Origin: Xanthostigma xanthostigma
Lineage: Eukaryota > Arthropoda > Insecta > Raphidioptera > Raphidiidae
Assembly (NCBI GenBank): GCA_963575645.1
Contig: OY754469.1
Coordinates: 21,656,001-21,720,000 of the forward strand
Direction of reading: 5' to 3'
Length of the DNA stretch: 64,000 nucleotides
In this document: piece by piece, positions 33,960 through 45,130 of the stretch
Layout: each line of letters opens with the position of its first letter
Position numbering within the stretch: position 1 is the first letter of the stretch
Made by a program: the position numbers and the translations under genes
Notes under the pieces: model-generated
Told to the model about the DNA's origin: nothing
The model's input: only the letters and a program-made list of their open reading frames with translations
Databases searched by the model: none

Positions 33960-34330
33960 CTATATACAGGTGATCCATTTTAATCTTACCAGGCAGATAT
34001 TGAAAACAGTGGGGTTAAAAAAAAGTTTCCAACAAAAGTTGTACGGTTGTTAGGGGGACATCGTTCGGGGACACAATCATCCCCCTTACCCCCAACCCCC
34101 ATTTTTTAACGTATTTTGATTGAGTTGAAAAAAATACAACTTTCGTTGGAAACTTTTTTTCGAAAATGCAAATCTGTCAAATTACCGAGCTGTCAAAATC
34201 AAATTTTTTAAAGTTCAATGCGAAGGTAATAGAGAAAATTACAGATGAAAAATAATTTTTCATGAGTATTTCATGGACAGAACGGAATTTTAGAGATTTG
34301 ACAGTTGTCAATAATATCTATAAATAAACA
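33960..34330. other. Inverted-repeat stretch of unknown family
   Basis: AAAAAAAGTTTCCAACAAAAGTTGTA at 34017-34043 is answered by TACAACTTTCGTTGGAAACTT at 34134-34155 in inverted orientation, around a GC-rich centre with GGGGGACA and CCCCC runs. It may be a MITE. Confidence 0.5.
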
Positions 34331-34339
34331 AAATTAAAG

Positions 34340-34560
34340 ACCAATTTTTCAAATATATTAACAAAAATATATCTAAAATTAATACATTAACGTTTGTTTG
34401 TTTGTTATTATTTTTTCAATCAGTTCTGAAGAAGGTCTAAATTCGGACCGAAACGTTAATGTACCTACCTATTAATTTTATATATATTTTTCTGAACAAT
34501 TGGTCGATAATTTTGTTTATTGAAGAGTTCTAATCAGACGTTAATCAAAGAATTGAATAT
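34340..34560. repeat. Foldback family H copy with hammerhead-like core
   Basis: Arms ACCAATTTTTC and AATACATTAACGTTT are repeated inverted as AAACGTTAATGTA and GGTCGATAATTTTG, followed by GAAGAGTTCTAATCAGACGT. The inner part has CTGAAGA, a GGTC/GACC stem and GAAAC (34426-34454). Confidence 0.65.
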
Positions 34561-34615
34561 CTATTAATATTTCTGGATCATCTGGGTCATCATATCGTCG
34601 TCGTCTTCCTTGCAG

Positions 34616-34649
34616 GTGGACAAATCCACCTCGACCCCGATCCAGTAAG
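34616..34649 (+). CDS. Candidate 34-nt micro-exon of an unidentified gene
   Basis: A GC-rich 34-mer sits between a strong acceptor (CGTCGTCTTCCTTGCAG) and a strong donor (TAAG|GTGAGA) inside AT-rich DNA. Two of its three phases are open: GQIHLDPDPV(R) and WTNPPRPRSSK. A possible next and last exon starts after TTTTTTTCAG at 35299. In the first phase it would give FPGEKLRAVYLHAILNHS and a stop at 35366-35368, with AATAAA about 15 bp further on. No family is recognised. An alternative minus-strand reading (WIGVEVDLSTCKEDDDDMM) has no acceptor. Confidence 0.25.
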
Positions 34650-35585
34650 GTGAGAATGGTATTATGACAGTAAATTAATGATCGCATGGTCGATGCACTT
34701 TTTTGTTGTATTTGTGTGTTAATAAAAAAAAGATAACTTATTATAGTTGTGTTTGTCCTAATTTTGAAAAAACTAACATGACTGAAGTATCATTGTGTCG
34801 TTTTGTTAGTGTCATAACTTATTAATTACTTTTTGCACACGTAACACCTGTGTAAAGTGTACCGATATATTTTCACCTTTTTTGTCAATTACTCTCATTT
34901 TATTTGTTTTAACAATAGTTTCCAGATTGTACAGTATAGTTTTTATTCTATATTTGTGTAACGCACAGACAGTTTTTAAATATTTATTTAAGAAGATGCG
35001 ATACCTTCAAAATACAAATACCCCCTGCAGTTTTCATTTCATACCTTTCCCCTCGCCTAAAACGGTTACATATCTCTCAACGCTATTTTTACAGCTAAAG
35101 GGTTCAGATAAACGTCAACTGAAGGACCAATAATTACACTACAGATACTGTTGTGACAGTATAATTTGTTGTTTTATTGTTTGCAAAAGGAACCGATACT
35201 GTAATATGTGCATTAATTATTGTTATAAACTTGAAAAGCAAAATGTTTTATTTGTGGAAACAATACCGAAAAAGATAATAATTTGATTTTTTTTTCAGAT
35301 TTCCTGGAGAAAAGTTAAGAGCCGTTTATTTGCATGCCATCCTAAATCATTCGACACATATAATATAATAACCGATAAGTCGAAAAATAAAAAAAAATTG
35401 CTGAATTCAAAAAAATGATAGCCTATACATTTAAAAATATCTATATATACGAAAGATGCACTGAATTAAATGCTGTTCTCTAAAAACTCGGGGTAACTTT
35501 CGCATGTGTGAGATTGAGTTTGTAAAAAACCGAACTCAGCGCTGACAAATGATGTGAAAATGTTAATTTCTTGATTACTATGTAC

Positions 35586-36187
35586 TAGGGTTTCTGCTCG
35601 AGATTTCTCGAGAAATTTCTCTTTAGTCGAGACGGTAAAAAAATCTCAACGCTTCGAGAACTCGAGAAATCAATTCCGTGCGTTAAGTAACTAAAAAAAA
35701 ACACGCATATAACAAGTGACGAGTCTAAAGTATTTTGTTGGTTTAATTTTACTAATTGTTTTTTATTTAATTAAAGACTGTTGTACATTTGGGGACTGGT
35801 AGGTACCCGATAATTTGAAAAAAGTTTAGTACTACCTTACTCTTTATATAGACCAGCCGAGTATATAATATAGTGTATTTAATTTAAATTGTTTGTTGTT
35901 GATTTGTTAATTAATAAGTGCAATTTATGGTAACTAAAAATTTTTTTTTTTAAATATGCGTCTAATTAGTGATCAGTCAATACAGACTATAAACTAAGAT
36001 GATGATAAACAACTAAAAATTTAGTATTTGATTTAATTGATCTCATCTATCAGTCTAATTTGTAATAAAGCAAAAATTTGAAAATAACATCTTGTTTTAA
36101 AAATTTCAGAATTTCTTGAGATACTCGAGAAATCCTGGTCGAGAATTCTCGTGCCTCGAGAAAAAGGTCGAGAAACCAGAAACCCTA
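35586..36187. mobile_element. hAT-like non-autonomous element
   Basis: Ends TAGGGTTTCTG and CAGAAACCCTA are flanked by CTATGTAC (35578-35585) and CTATGAAC (36188-36195), an 8-bp duplication with one mismatch. CTCGAGA motifs cluster at both ends. The interior is AT-rich and non-coding. Confidence 0.88.
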
Positions 36188-36264
36188 CTATGAACCTTTC
36201 AATACGTATGTCGTATATGCAAAACACTATTTACAAAATATGACATTGTAAAAGTACTGTTAAG

Positions 36265-36645
36265 AGCCCGTTTCCCCTGGTTTTCTCAATGCAATACAGT
36301 GGTCTGCGGTCCCGTATAAATCTGATCGTAAAACGAGAGATAAAATTATGAAAAATTATTTTTATGGAGATTAAGGATCAATCTATGTCCCTATTGTACC
36401 ATTTTTTTAATTTTTTTAGCAGAAAAATTTTTATAAAAATTTTAAAAACCGTAAAAAGTGTCTTTTAAAAGCATTCGCCATTAATTAACAAAGTAAAAAA
36501 TGAAAAATTTGTTACAATACGGACATAGATTGATCCTTAATATAACTAGAAAAAAATATGCCGTAGCCTGTTTTCCAAAATTACGACCCAGTTTATACGG
36601 GAAGCCGTAGCTCTGCAATGAAAAAATATCGTAATATGTTGAATT
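36265..36645. mobile_element. Long-TIR non-autonomous element
   Basis: Outer arms CAATGCA and CCCGTATAAA pair with inverted TTTATACGGG and CTCTGCAATG. Inner arms TAAGGATCAATCTATGTCC (36371) and GGACATAGATTGATCCTTA (36522) are nearly perfect. It is non-coding, and the family is not recognised. Confidence 0.7.
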
Positions 36646-36777
36646 GACTGGTGCTGTAACTACGGAAAGAACGGGTGTTTTTGAAATTATCATCTGTGCT
36701 GGCATGTGCCGTTAAAATTTAGGGCTGGGTTGTATACTATATAGTGGTTTGATATATTCGTTGCAACGATTTTAATT

Positions 36778-37735
36778 TAAAGTTCGCTGCGTACGAGGCT
36801 GGATTTGCCGCTAGATTTCAGTACTAGTTTTCTTAATTGCTATTATGTGCTCGCTTCACACAAGGGCGTAGATATTTTTTTTCTGGGGGGCGGGGTATAA
36901 AGCTAAATAAATCAATATTTTTAAGTTTTATTAATAGGAACACCAAAACCAAACGACTAAACTAAAAAACTTTGTTTTGGGTAGAATTTGAAGAGCCAAA
37001 AAAAAGTCTTTTTCATATAGCCACACGGGTCTCGTAAAATTCACGTAATAATGCGGGACATTTCCTATAATACGGGACACGGAACTTTAATGCAGGACTG
37101 ACCAGGGGTATGAAACTCAATGCTATTCGAGCTTCTCTTATTTGTCTGAAGGAATAATTTTAATGCCAACATGATAGCATGAAAATTAATGAAAATGTAC
37201 TTTTGACGAACTTTTTTCAGTCATTGGCATCGCTGAAATGGCGCCAGCTCACCAAAGCGCATCAAAGCGGGAGTTTCAAAATTGTCTACTTATGTTATGA
37301 ACAATATTATTTAATAAAAAAGGATAAGAAACTGTTCAATTCTTACAAAATTACAATTATAAGAGGAAATGTATTTTAAACATCAACCATTTTGTTCGAA
37401 ACGTGCTTGTTGTGACAACACCATTCCCAGGGCAGCTACGACACACACACCATTTTACACAGTTGGTATTAAAATCATTCCTTGTCATTTAAGAGGTCAC
37501 CTTGCCATCACACGAGACATCTTTACAAACACACACTATGTCATAATGTTTGTTTGTGGGCCTTTGTTCATGTCACCCACGTTACAAGATACCGTTTCCA
37601 GATTGGTTCTTGCTCAGAGCCAGCAGATGACCTTGAAAGAACAATAGCCCCTGTTCTTATTGTAATTTTGTGAGCTAGCAGGCGAGCCCACAGTGACTTC
37701 ATTTCCAGCTTTGTACCAACAGAAGTCCAGCGTTT
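36778..37735 (+). repeat. Unclassified repeat family F, copy 2, interrupted
   Basis: 36778-36862 and 37490-37735 match successive parts of 29963-30345. The 630 bp between them start with GGGCGTAGATATTTTTTTTC and look like an insertion of a different element. Overlapping frames at 37369-37673 are by-products. Confidence 0.6.
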
Positions 37736-37739
37736 CAAC

Positions 37740-38760
37740 ATGGATTATCGCCTTGGAAAATAAACAAGATTACCTTTGTCAGCAGTACGTAAGAAAAAAT
37801 GTAACATTGCCAAATATAATAGGTAAATATTTTATCTATAATACTTATTTTATTGATTTATATTGATATTTAACTTCCAATAGGAAGTTATTGTATTTAA
37901 TAGTAAAAGAAAAATTATCTGAAAAGTCAAAACAGAAAAAAAATTTTGTCACAGCATAATTAAAATGGAAGAGATTAATTTTACATCTATACACATAGAA
38001 TATATTGAGAATTTTAATTATGAAGAGATAATAAAATAAATATGAATTCAAATAAAATTATGTACCTACATAATAAAAATTCAGAATTAATGACAAAATA
38101 AGAATTTTGAATTAAAATGATGTAAATAATAAAACTGTTTTAATTACTATGGCACTAGTACAGGTAATAGAGAATTTTTTTCTGCATTATCCTACAACTT
38201 TTGTTTGTTTTCTTAAATAGGTTCAGTATCACGTACTGACCCTAAATGCACAAAATCCTTACAAATTAGGAGGGCGGAAGTGCCGCCATTCTGACAAAAA
38301 CCGTTTCAGCCTATATCTCCCTAACCGTGCACTTGAAGCGAAAAAAGGTAATAACCTTTATTGTAGATAAATAAATTTACTATCTTTTTTGTTCAATACT
38401 TTTTTTTTTGTATCACTTACCGTTTACGACTTATTCAACTATTACGATTTGTTTATTGACTTTTGGATCCATATCTCTTCTAATAATTTATTGTTTAAAC
38501 AATAAAATGCTAATGACTTAAGTTTTAAATCTACAAATTTTCTACAGCTTTTAATTCAAACTTTTTTTCTAAAATTAATATTTTTAAAGTTATAACGCGC
38601 TAATGTCAAAAAACCTGTGCCTAGGCGCATGAGTGGACATAATAAAATAAGAATGAATTGTAATAAAATTATGTACATAATAAAAATTCAGAATTAAAAA
38701 ACCAAAAAAATAAAAAGTGTGCATTCATTTTTTTAATTGATTTCTAGTAAATTAACTGAT
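37740..38760. other. Intergenic, AT-rich
   Basis: A block around 38030-38090 (AATAAAATTATGTAC then ATAATAAAAATTCAGAATTA) recurs at 38650-38700, so there is a local direct repeat. No gene is seen. Confidence 0.45.
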
Positions 38761-38771
38761 TTATTATTAAC

Positions 38772-39540
38772 TTCCCGCTTAAAAAAAAAATGTTTTTTTT
38801 TCAAAAATCGGGAAGTTATTGGTTTCACCCCGATTTTCGAAAAACGAGTTTTCGCCAGATATTGACGTTTTGAGGTCCTAGGAAGCTATTGAAACTATTT
38901 TGGCGATGATGTCCGTAGGGCTGTATGTGTGTGTATGTATGTATGTAAACCTTTTATATCTTTTGAATGGAGTGTCAGACTGAAACGCATTTTACGGCAT
39001 CTGACGTGAACTTGGTGAACTTAGACTTTCTGAAAATTTGAAACGATTCGGCCCAAAAAATTTTGAGAAATCTTAAAAAAACAAGTTTCAAAAATTTTTT
39101 AAAATTTGCTTTTGTAAAATATTTTCTAAACTACTAAACCGATTAATTCCAAAATCTAATCAGCTCTTCTCCTTAACAAACTGCGTCCATTTCCGCAAAC
39201 CGCATCAAAATCGGTTCATTTGTTCACGAGATACCGTGAACGAAAAAATCGTAAAAAAGTGTTTTTTTTTTTTAAATTGCTCGTAAAATTCCTATGAGAT
39301 CGATTTTTCTGTAATAAATTATTTTTTTAGGTTAAAAAATTGCGTCGACTACCGCAAATCGCATCAAAATCAGTTCATTTGTTCATGAGATATCGTGAAC
39401 GAAAATTTCGTAACAAAGTGTTTTTTTTTTTTGGGCTCGAAGAGCTAAAAAATAAACTTCTTGCTATATTTTATATATTTTTGAGCGTTTTGAACTCGAA
39501 AATAGCGGGAAGTTACAGGGATGGCCTGCAGGGTCAAACT
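38772..39540 (+). repeat. Dispersed repeat with internal duplication
   Basis: It begins CGGGAAGTTATTGG and later has the twice-repeated block CGCATCAAAATCGGTTCATT followed by TGTTCACGAGATACCGTGAAC, at 39203-39275 and 39358-39425. It ends with CGGGAAGTTACAGGGATGGC. A GTATGT-rich tract lies at 38925-38948. It is probably an old transposable element of unknown class. Confidence 0.55.
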
Positions 39541-41278
39541 TCTTTTCAAATTTTTATTTATGCAACTGTATTAGATTCCATAGCTCATAAGTTGGCTAAT
39601 AGTTGTGTCACTGTGGTCTGTGGAGTAAAGAAACTCAGTCATAAATTAAATAATTAAATAAATAATATATAAAACAAATAATGAAAGTCCTATATTTTTG
39701 CAACTTTAAAAAAATACTTTTTTTTTCGAAAAAAAGGTGGCAACCCTAATTGTAACAAACAGTACCTACTGTATTATAGTTATTATTATGAATAGACAAT
39801 ACATTTTTTTCCATATTTTTGTGACATTTAACATAATTCTATTTTTTGTAAACTATTTCTTTGCAGATAAATTATATGTTGTAAAGTTTTGTAATTCTGG
39901 ATATAAAATGAATATAGCACATCCCTATTTGATATCTGCAGTCTATACGTGTCTGTGTTAGTATACTAACACATGTAATAGTATGTATATCACTATAACG
40001 AGGCATATAATAATTCGGTTCTCTTTGTCAATCCTTCTCACATGTGTGAAAGATAGAGAGAGAGCATTCAATTCTCATAGACCACAATAATTAGGTGTAC
40101 TATTATGAATGGAATGTTTCAAAATGTTTCCTCACCACACGCCGCAAAATACAGCTTCCCCTCTGTGATCGGCAAACGGGCTCTTAACGTAATCAACGCG
40201 GTTAAGTGCTCACAAATTGTTTATATTAGTATTAACTTTATCAAATTCAAAGAATTCAATGTTTCTCTAATTATATAAATTTGTTTAAAGTAGTTATATA
40301 TTTTTGTTCTGAATATAAAATGCAAAAAAAATCAATCAAAAAGTTACTATATTGCAATACGATAAAAATGGGTTTGAGATAGTTTTTTCTACTCAAGTGT
40401 TTTTGAGACTTGACTGAAAAGTTTAGACAACAACGTTAATAATACGTAATTTTAACTCGAATTTATTTACTTACATTTCACAACTGGTTTTGATTAAGCG
40501 TAGACAATAAAACAATTTGCTTTGTCTTTAATTGATTTTAAATTGTGCAACTGCAAACGTTTTATCTCTGTATTGACAAATGTGACATTACATAAATAAA
40601 TTGAACAACGACCTAATTTCATAAAGTTACCACTAAAAGTCTTGAAAGTGTTAAATTGATTGATTCTAATCCATACAGTATAATTTCCTTTTATGACTTC
40701 ATCAATAAACAATAACCAAAGGCTTGGAAATAGCCGAGAGTGTAGCGTTGCTGTTGTTTATATGGCGTTCCCATCGTCCCCTTATCCCAAGTTCTGGCGA
40801 GAATTGTTAAAGGATTGGATTTTCAATTTAATATGATTAAAAGTATGAATTGGTGGTAATCTCAAATATATTTAGCCGTTGGCGACTTTAAAAAAATGTT
40901 GAAGAAACTTTGCATCCTAATTTAAAGTATAGGATACTTTTTATCGGGCTACGCTTAGGCCAGTTAGTGTTAGCGTCAAAACCGATATGAACGCGACTTA
41001 AACCGCGAATAAAAGATAGTAACTAGTATATGCTAATAATTTATATTTGATCAACAATGAGCAAGATTTAACTTATTTTATGTAGGTGCCTATCGATATA
41101 CTTAACAACAGTGGTGTAGTCTCGGCAGTGTATTCCCATTGTGCGACAGTAAAATATTGAAGACTGTTTGGATAGCTTTATGCAGTTTTGATTATTATCA
41201 AACTGCTTTAAGTGTGTTGATACAGATACTCGATTTATCACGTAAGTCGAGAAAAATATTTATTCTTGAGAAAATTTT
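39541..41278. other. Intergenic, AT-rich
   Basis: Nothing recognised. The frame at 39340-39657 belongs to the repeat to the left. Confidence 0.4.
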
Positions 41279-41318
41279 ATGCCTGCACTGTCTTTGTTGG
41301 TCTTGAAGAGACGTCAAG
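41279..41318 (+). CDS. Candidate start exon of an unidentified gene
   Basis: ATG at 41279 opens MPALSLLVLKRRQ and runs into the strong donor TCAAG|GTAGGT. The upstream 170 bp (from about 41107) are less AT-rich than the surroundings and could be a 5' leader. No domain can be judged from 13 codons, and no second exon is identified. Confidence 0.18.
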
Positions 41319-41623
41319 GTAGGTCAATTATCAATATTAATATTGTTTTTATTATGCAGAAAATTGTTTTTTCTTAGGTAAAACATCCAGTTAGTAGTGC
41401 TCATCTATGGGTACTTTCATTGTGGGTATTAGTAAATAAATATATTCTACACAAAATAAGAAAGTTAAATGTCGACACACGAAACGGAACAAACATATTT
41501 ATCCAACAATGATGCCATATATACCTAAAGATTTAGTTAAAACTAGCTGCTCCCCGCGGCTCCGTACGCGATTGTGATGAAACACGGTGGCGACAAAAGT
41601 AGCGGAGCTTTCAGATATATATC

Positions 41624-41799
41624 CAGTGGCGGATCCACGGGGGGGGGTTTCGGGTTGAAACCCCCCCCTTCCAGAGAATCAAAAATCCCAAATTAAAATC
41701 TTACTGCGCAATAAAAAAAAAGCTTTTCATGTTTTTCATGAATTCTCCGCAAAAAATTTTCAAGACCCCCCCCTTGCCGTAATCCTGGATCCGCCACTG
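41624..41799. mobile_element. hAT MITE at the edge of a Helitron
   Basis: It is the same family as 2957-3139 (CAGTGGCGGATCC ends). The exact 8-bp duplication TATATATC at 41616-41623 and 41800-41807 overlaps the first two bases of the Helitron that follows, so this MITE inserted at the Helitron border after the Helitron was in place. Confidence 0.92.
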
Positions 41800-41805
41800 T
41801 ATATA

Positions 41806-42395
41806 TCTATACTAATATATAAAGCTGAAGAGTTTGTTTGTTTGAACGCGCTAATCTCAGGAGCTACTGGTTCAAATTGAAAAAAAAAATTGTTGGATAG
41901 CCCATTTATCGTGGGAGACTATAGGCTATATAATATCACGCTACGACCATTAGGAGCGGAGCATTAATGAAAAATGTTGCAAAATGTATCTCAAAAATAA
42001 GCTTCTATTCAGGTGAACTGCACTAACTAAATATACTCATATTAGCGTTGTGGCTCAATCGCTAGAGCATGCGACTGTCGATATCAGGGTAGTGGGTTCG
42101 AGCCCCACGTTGGGCGAAAATATTTTTATTTTTTTTTTATTTTCTACATTACTTTCTTCTAAGGATTACATTTAAATTTATTTTAATTTTATTTAATTAA
42201 TTAAAAAAAATTTATTAGTTTAAAATAGTATAAATACTGCTTTTTATCGACAAAAGCTTTTGAACGGTAACTCCGATCATCATGAAATTTGGACACAACA
42301 GTCATCTCGGTAAACTAAGATGAATGCGTGTACTCATGTTCCTCCCTTCCCCATGCGTTCTTTTACACCCGGGTGAAACCGGACGGGACCGCTGG
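41806..42395 (+). mobile_element. Non-autonomous Helitron, copy 2
   Basis: It starts TCTATACTAATATATAAAGC and ends CCGGACGGGACCGCTGG, where the usual final CTAG has become CTGG. It carries a tRNA-like insert at 42045-42116, as copy 1 does. Confidence 0.85.
42045..42116 (+). pseudogene. tRNA-Lys-like sequence inside Helitron copy 2
   Basis: It has an A-box-like TGGCTCAATCGCTAGAGC and a perfect B box GGTTCGAGCCC, then CACGTTGGGCG at the 3' end, as in tRNA-Lys. The anticodon loop reads CTGTCGA (anticodon GTC), and the 5' acceptor strand is degraded, so it is not a functional tRNA. The intact pol III boxes could still allow transcription. Confidence 0.8.
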
Positions 42396-42880
42396 TATTA
42401 TATATAAGAGGAACAAAGAAAAAATACTTAAGCAAACAAAAAAGTATAATTTAACTGCTAGAAAACAATTTTTTAAAGCGCGCGTTTAGACACAATCATC
42501 TGCAATAGCCCGCTCGCTCGTTCTGAGTCCGCGCGACAGACAGCCTTTGTGATATTTTAAGTCATTAGAGGGGAAAGTAAATTTTTCTTATGTAGTATTG
42601 TAACTGTAACCATGTGAAATCTAATTATTGACATAATTCTTTTCAATCCGAATGTATTTTGACGAACTACAGTTTTTAATAGCCTAAATTACTTTTTATA
42701 ACATTAGCTATCTGCAGTGAAAGTCCCGTCAAAATCGGTCCAGTCGTTTAGGAGATTAGCCGGGACAAACAGACAGACAGACAAAAACTTTAAAAATTGT
42801 TTTTGTTTATAGTACCGTATATACTTTTATAATATGCATTTAGTAAAAAGCTGTTATTTTGACATATTACAGACACTTCA
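42396..42880. other. Intergenic, with a generic repeat tail
   Basis: CAAAATCGGTCCAGTCGTTTAGGAG-type sequence at 42730-42755, followed by an (ACAG)n-like run, suggests the end of an old transposable element. No gene is seen. Confidence 0.4.
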
Positions 42881-43325
42881 ATTTTATTTACACTGTGTAG
42901 AATAGATGTTTGATGTGAATCCATTGGATAATAGACGTTATCATGCTGTAATACTGTTCTTGTACAAACTGATTCACAATATGGTCAACGACAGTTATCT
43001 AGTGCGCAAAGTTAATTTTAAAGTTTTAAGCGTATCAACTAGGCCAAAACATCAACCTTTGGCAAGTCCTCAAGCTTCAACACATTTTGACAATTTAGCA
43101 TTGTGTAGGATGGTAACATTGATCAATACTCTGCAAGCTAACAAGTTATTTTTAGACTTTTTTCAGGCCAGTTACAAGGTTTTAAGGAAATTAATAAGAT
43201 CATGAACTTATGCTTTGGGTATTATTGGTAATATTTTATAACGAATTAATTTTTAGAAATTTGTAATTCCCTGTTATTGAATTGATATCAGCTGTTGGGA
43301 AATAAATATTTATTATTATTACATT
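42880..43325 (+). mobile_element. LINE 3' fragment (Jockey/CR1-like)
   Basis: The frame 42906-43205 reads NPLDNRRYHAVILFLYKLIH, NMVNDSYLVRKVNFKV and CRMVTLINTLQANKLFLDFF. It matches the tail pattern LxxRRxxxxxxFLYKLIxN...RM...N of Jockey/CR1-type LINE proteins. AATAAATATT and (ATT)n at 43300-43321 mark the 3' end. It is 5'-truncated, and no target duplication was found. Confidence 0.75.
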
Positions 43326-43429
43326 ATCGACAATAACTTTGTAGTACAATTCTCTGCAGCATAACGCAAAATTACTACTTAAAAATAGGTTATCAATTAA
43401 TTATTCGTCATGAATACTGGGTGTCCCAT

Positions 43430-43955
43430 TTTAATAAAGCCGTCCTTATATCTCATAATTTTTCAGATTTGGGAGAAAAAGTTCTGAATAAAAGTTGCCT
43501 TCTATCGTGGTGTCGGAACACAACATGTCACAGGTGGCGCCACAGTCGAGATAGCAACTCAAATTTTGTATTTTTAATTGGAAACCCTAATTTTTTTCGG
43601 CTTATTAGAAAGAGGAGAAATGTTATCAATAACGTTCGAACCAGTTTGTTCACTAATAGTAATTTTGTACTTTGTATACAATAATATGACGGTAAGTTAG
43701 AACAATTTCTTTAGGTTCAAACGCAGGTTATAAAATAACCATTACTGAAAAAAATGTGCCGAAGGAAAAAATGGTTCGAATGTCATTGATAGAATTTCCT
43801 CTCCTTTCTCTAATGAGCTAATATTATAAAAACAAACTTACGGTTACTATCTCGATTTGTGGCGCCACCTGTGACATGCGTTCCGGCACTACGTTGTCTT
43901 TTCAATAGTACCTAAGCAACTTTAGTTCAGAACTTTTTTTCTCACACCCATTGGC
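43430..43955. mobile_element. TIR element with TGTCACAGGTGGCGCCACA arms
   Basis: The left arm has GAGAAAAAGTTCTGAA then ATGTCACAGGTGGCGCCACA. The right arm has TGGCGCCACCTGTGACATG then GTTCAGAACTTTTTTTCTC. The interior is non-coding, and the family is not recognised. Confidence 0.7.
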
Positions 43956-44117
43956 GTAGCAAGAGGGGGGGTCAGGTGGACCTGGCTCACCCTAGAATCC
44001 TCCTGGCCCACTTTAGAATATTAATTGTTCACGTACAAACAAGATAAAGCTACAATAATCTACATATTATTATCTTTGTCGTGAAATTTCTCCAGAAAGT
44101 CGTGTTGATCGATTTTA

Positions 44118-44340
44118 CAAGTGGGGAATGGTAGTACTAGTTTAGGTCAAAAATCACTTTTCAAAAATTTTACAATATCTTTCCGTTTTAAGGACCCCCG
44201 AATCCAAAAAACATACCTATTTTTGAAAAAACTTTGTGCGTCTGTTAGTCTGTTTGCCTGTTTGTCTTTATTATAATCAAAACCCAATATTTTTGAAGTT
44301 GGAATGGTCCCGTCGCCCGATTGGCTGGAATTTTTTATGT
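44118..44340 (+). mobile_element. Family E element, internally deleted copy
   Basis: It has ACAAGTGGGGAATGGT at the left and GTTGGAATGGTCCCGTCGCC at the right, with most of the middle gone (about 220 bp against 650). Confidence 0.7.
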
Positions 44341-44589
44341 TTGTTTAGTCATAACTTTTCGAGGAGTTAACCGCTTTACAAAATTTCGACACCATTTTGT
44401 TCAGAATACTTACGGATTGGTCTTTTTTAAACCGTTCAGTCGTTTTAAACAGATTTCAGAAAATATTTTTTTTATATGTTACCTAGTATCTCCAGCATTT
44501 GTGAGCCGACTGAAGATTTTTTTTCTATTTTATAAGGCATACCTTCAGGGTGATCTCATTTGAATATTACTTAAATCGCTTCAGCATTT

Positions 44590-44830
44590 TTTTTTTCGTT
44601 TTTTAATAATTAAGGAAGAAGGCAGTTAATAACGTGCAAACTGCATTTTGCAAAACCACTTCAAAGCAACATTTTTAAAAAGTTTAAACTGCCTTAGGAA
44701 AAACACTAAAATGGAAAAATAATTAAGTTTTGAGGTCGACGTCAATTTAAAGAAACAAAGTTAAAGTAAATTGTCGCCGACTTCAAAACTTTAATTTCGA
44801 TTTTTAATGGATTTTTTACGGAGATTTTTG
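44590..44830. repeat. Palindromic repeat related to 56475-56965
   Basis: TTTTGAGGTCGACGTCAATT and AAATTGTCGCCGACTTCAAAA form an inverted pair that resembles the centre of the larger element at 56.6 kb (TTTTGAGGTCGGCACCAATT). Confidence 0.55.
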
Positions 44831-45130
44831 GTAGTTTTTTTCAGTAAATTAAGTTATTCTCTGAGAGCGTTCAATTTGAACTTGAATTTAAATTGAGTTG
44901 CCTAAATTTAAATGGAACATAAAACAATTAATGCGTTCGGTACGAACCAATCAATCAATAATAATAATAAGACATATTTTCCCAGCAAGTAATGCAAGCA
45001 AAGAAGACACAAGCATGCATTAGCGCAATAGCATTGCGCAGGCATAATAGGTATGCAAGAAAATACACATAGCTATATTAAGATGTATCCAAACTTTGTC
45101 ATCGAATAGAACCGACTTAAGGTGACAGAT

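Noticed and set aside
34570-34660. Minus-strand exon WIGVEVDLSTCKEDDDDMM ending in a stop
   Set aside because: The peptide looks plausible, but no AG acceptor lies between the upstream in-frame stop and the coding stretch. The plus-strand splice sites are much better.
42045-42116. A functional tRNA gene with anticodon GTC
   Set aside because: The acceptor 5' strand does not pair with the 3' strand, and the body is tRNA-Lys-like while the anticodon would be Asp. It lies at the same place in two Helitron copies.
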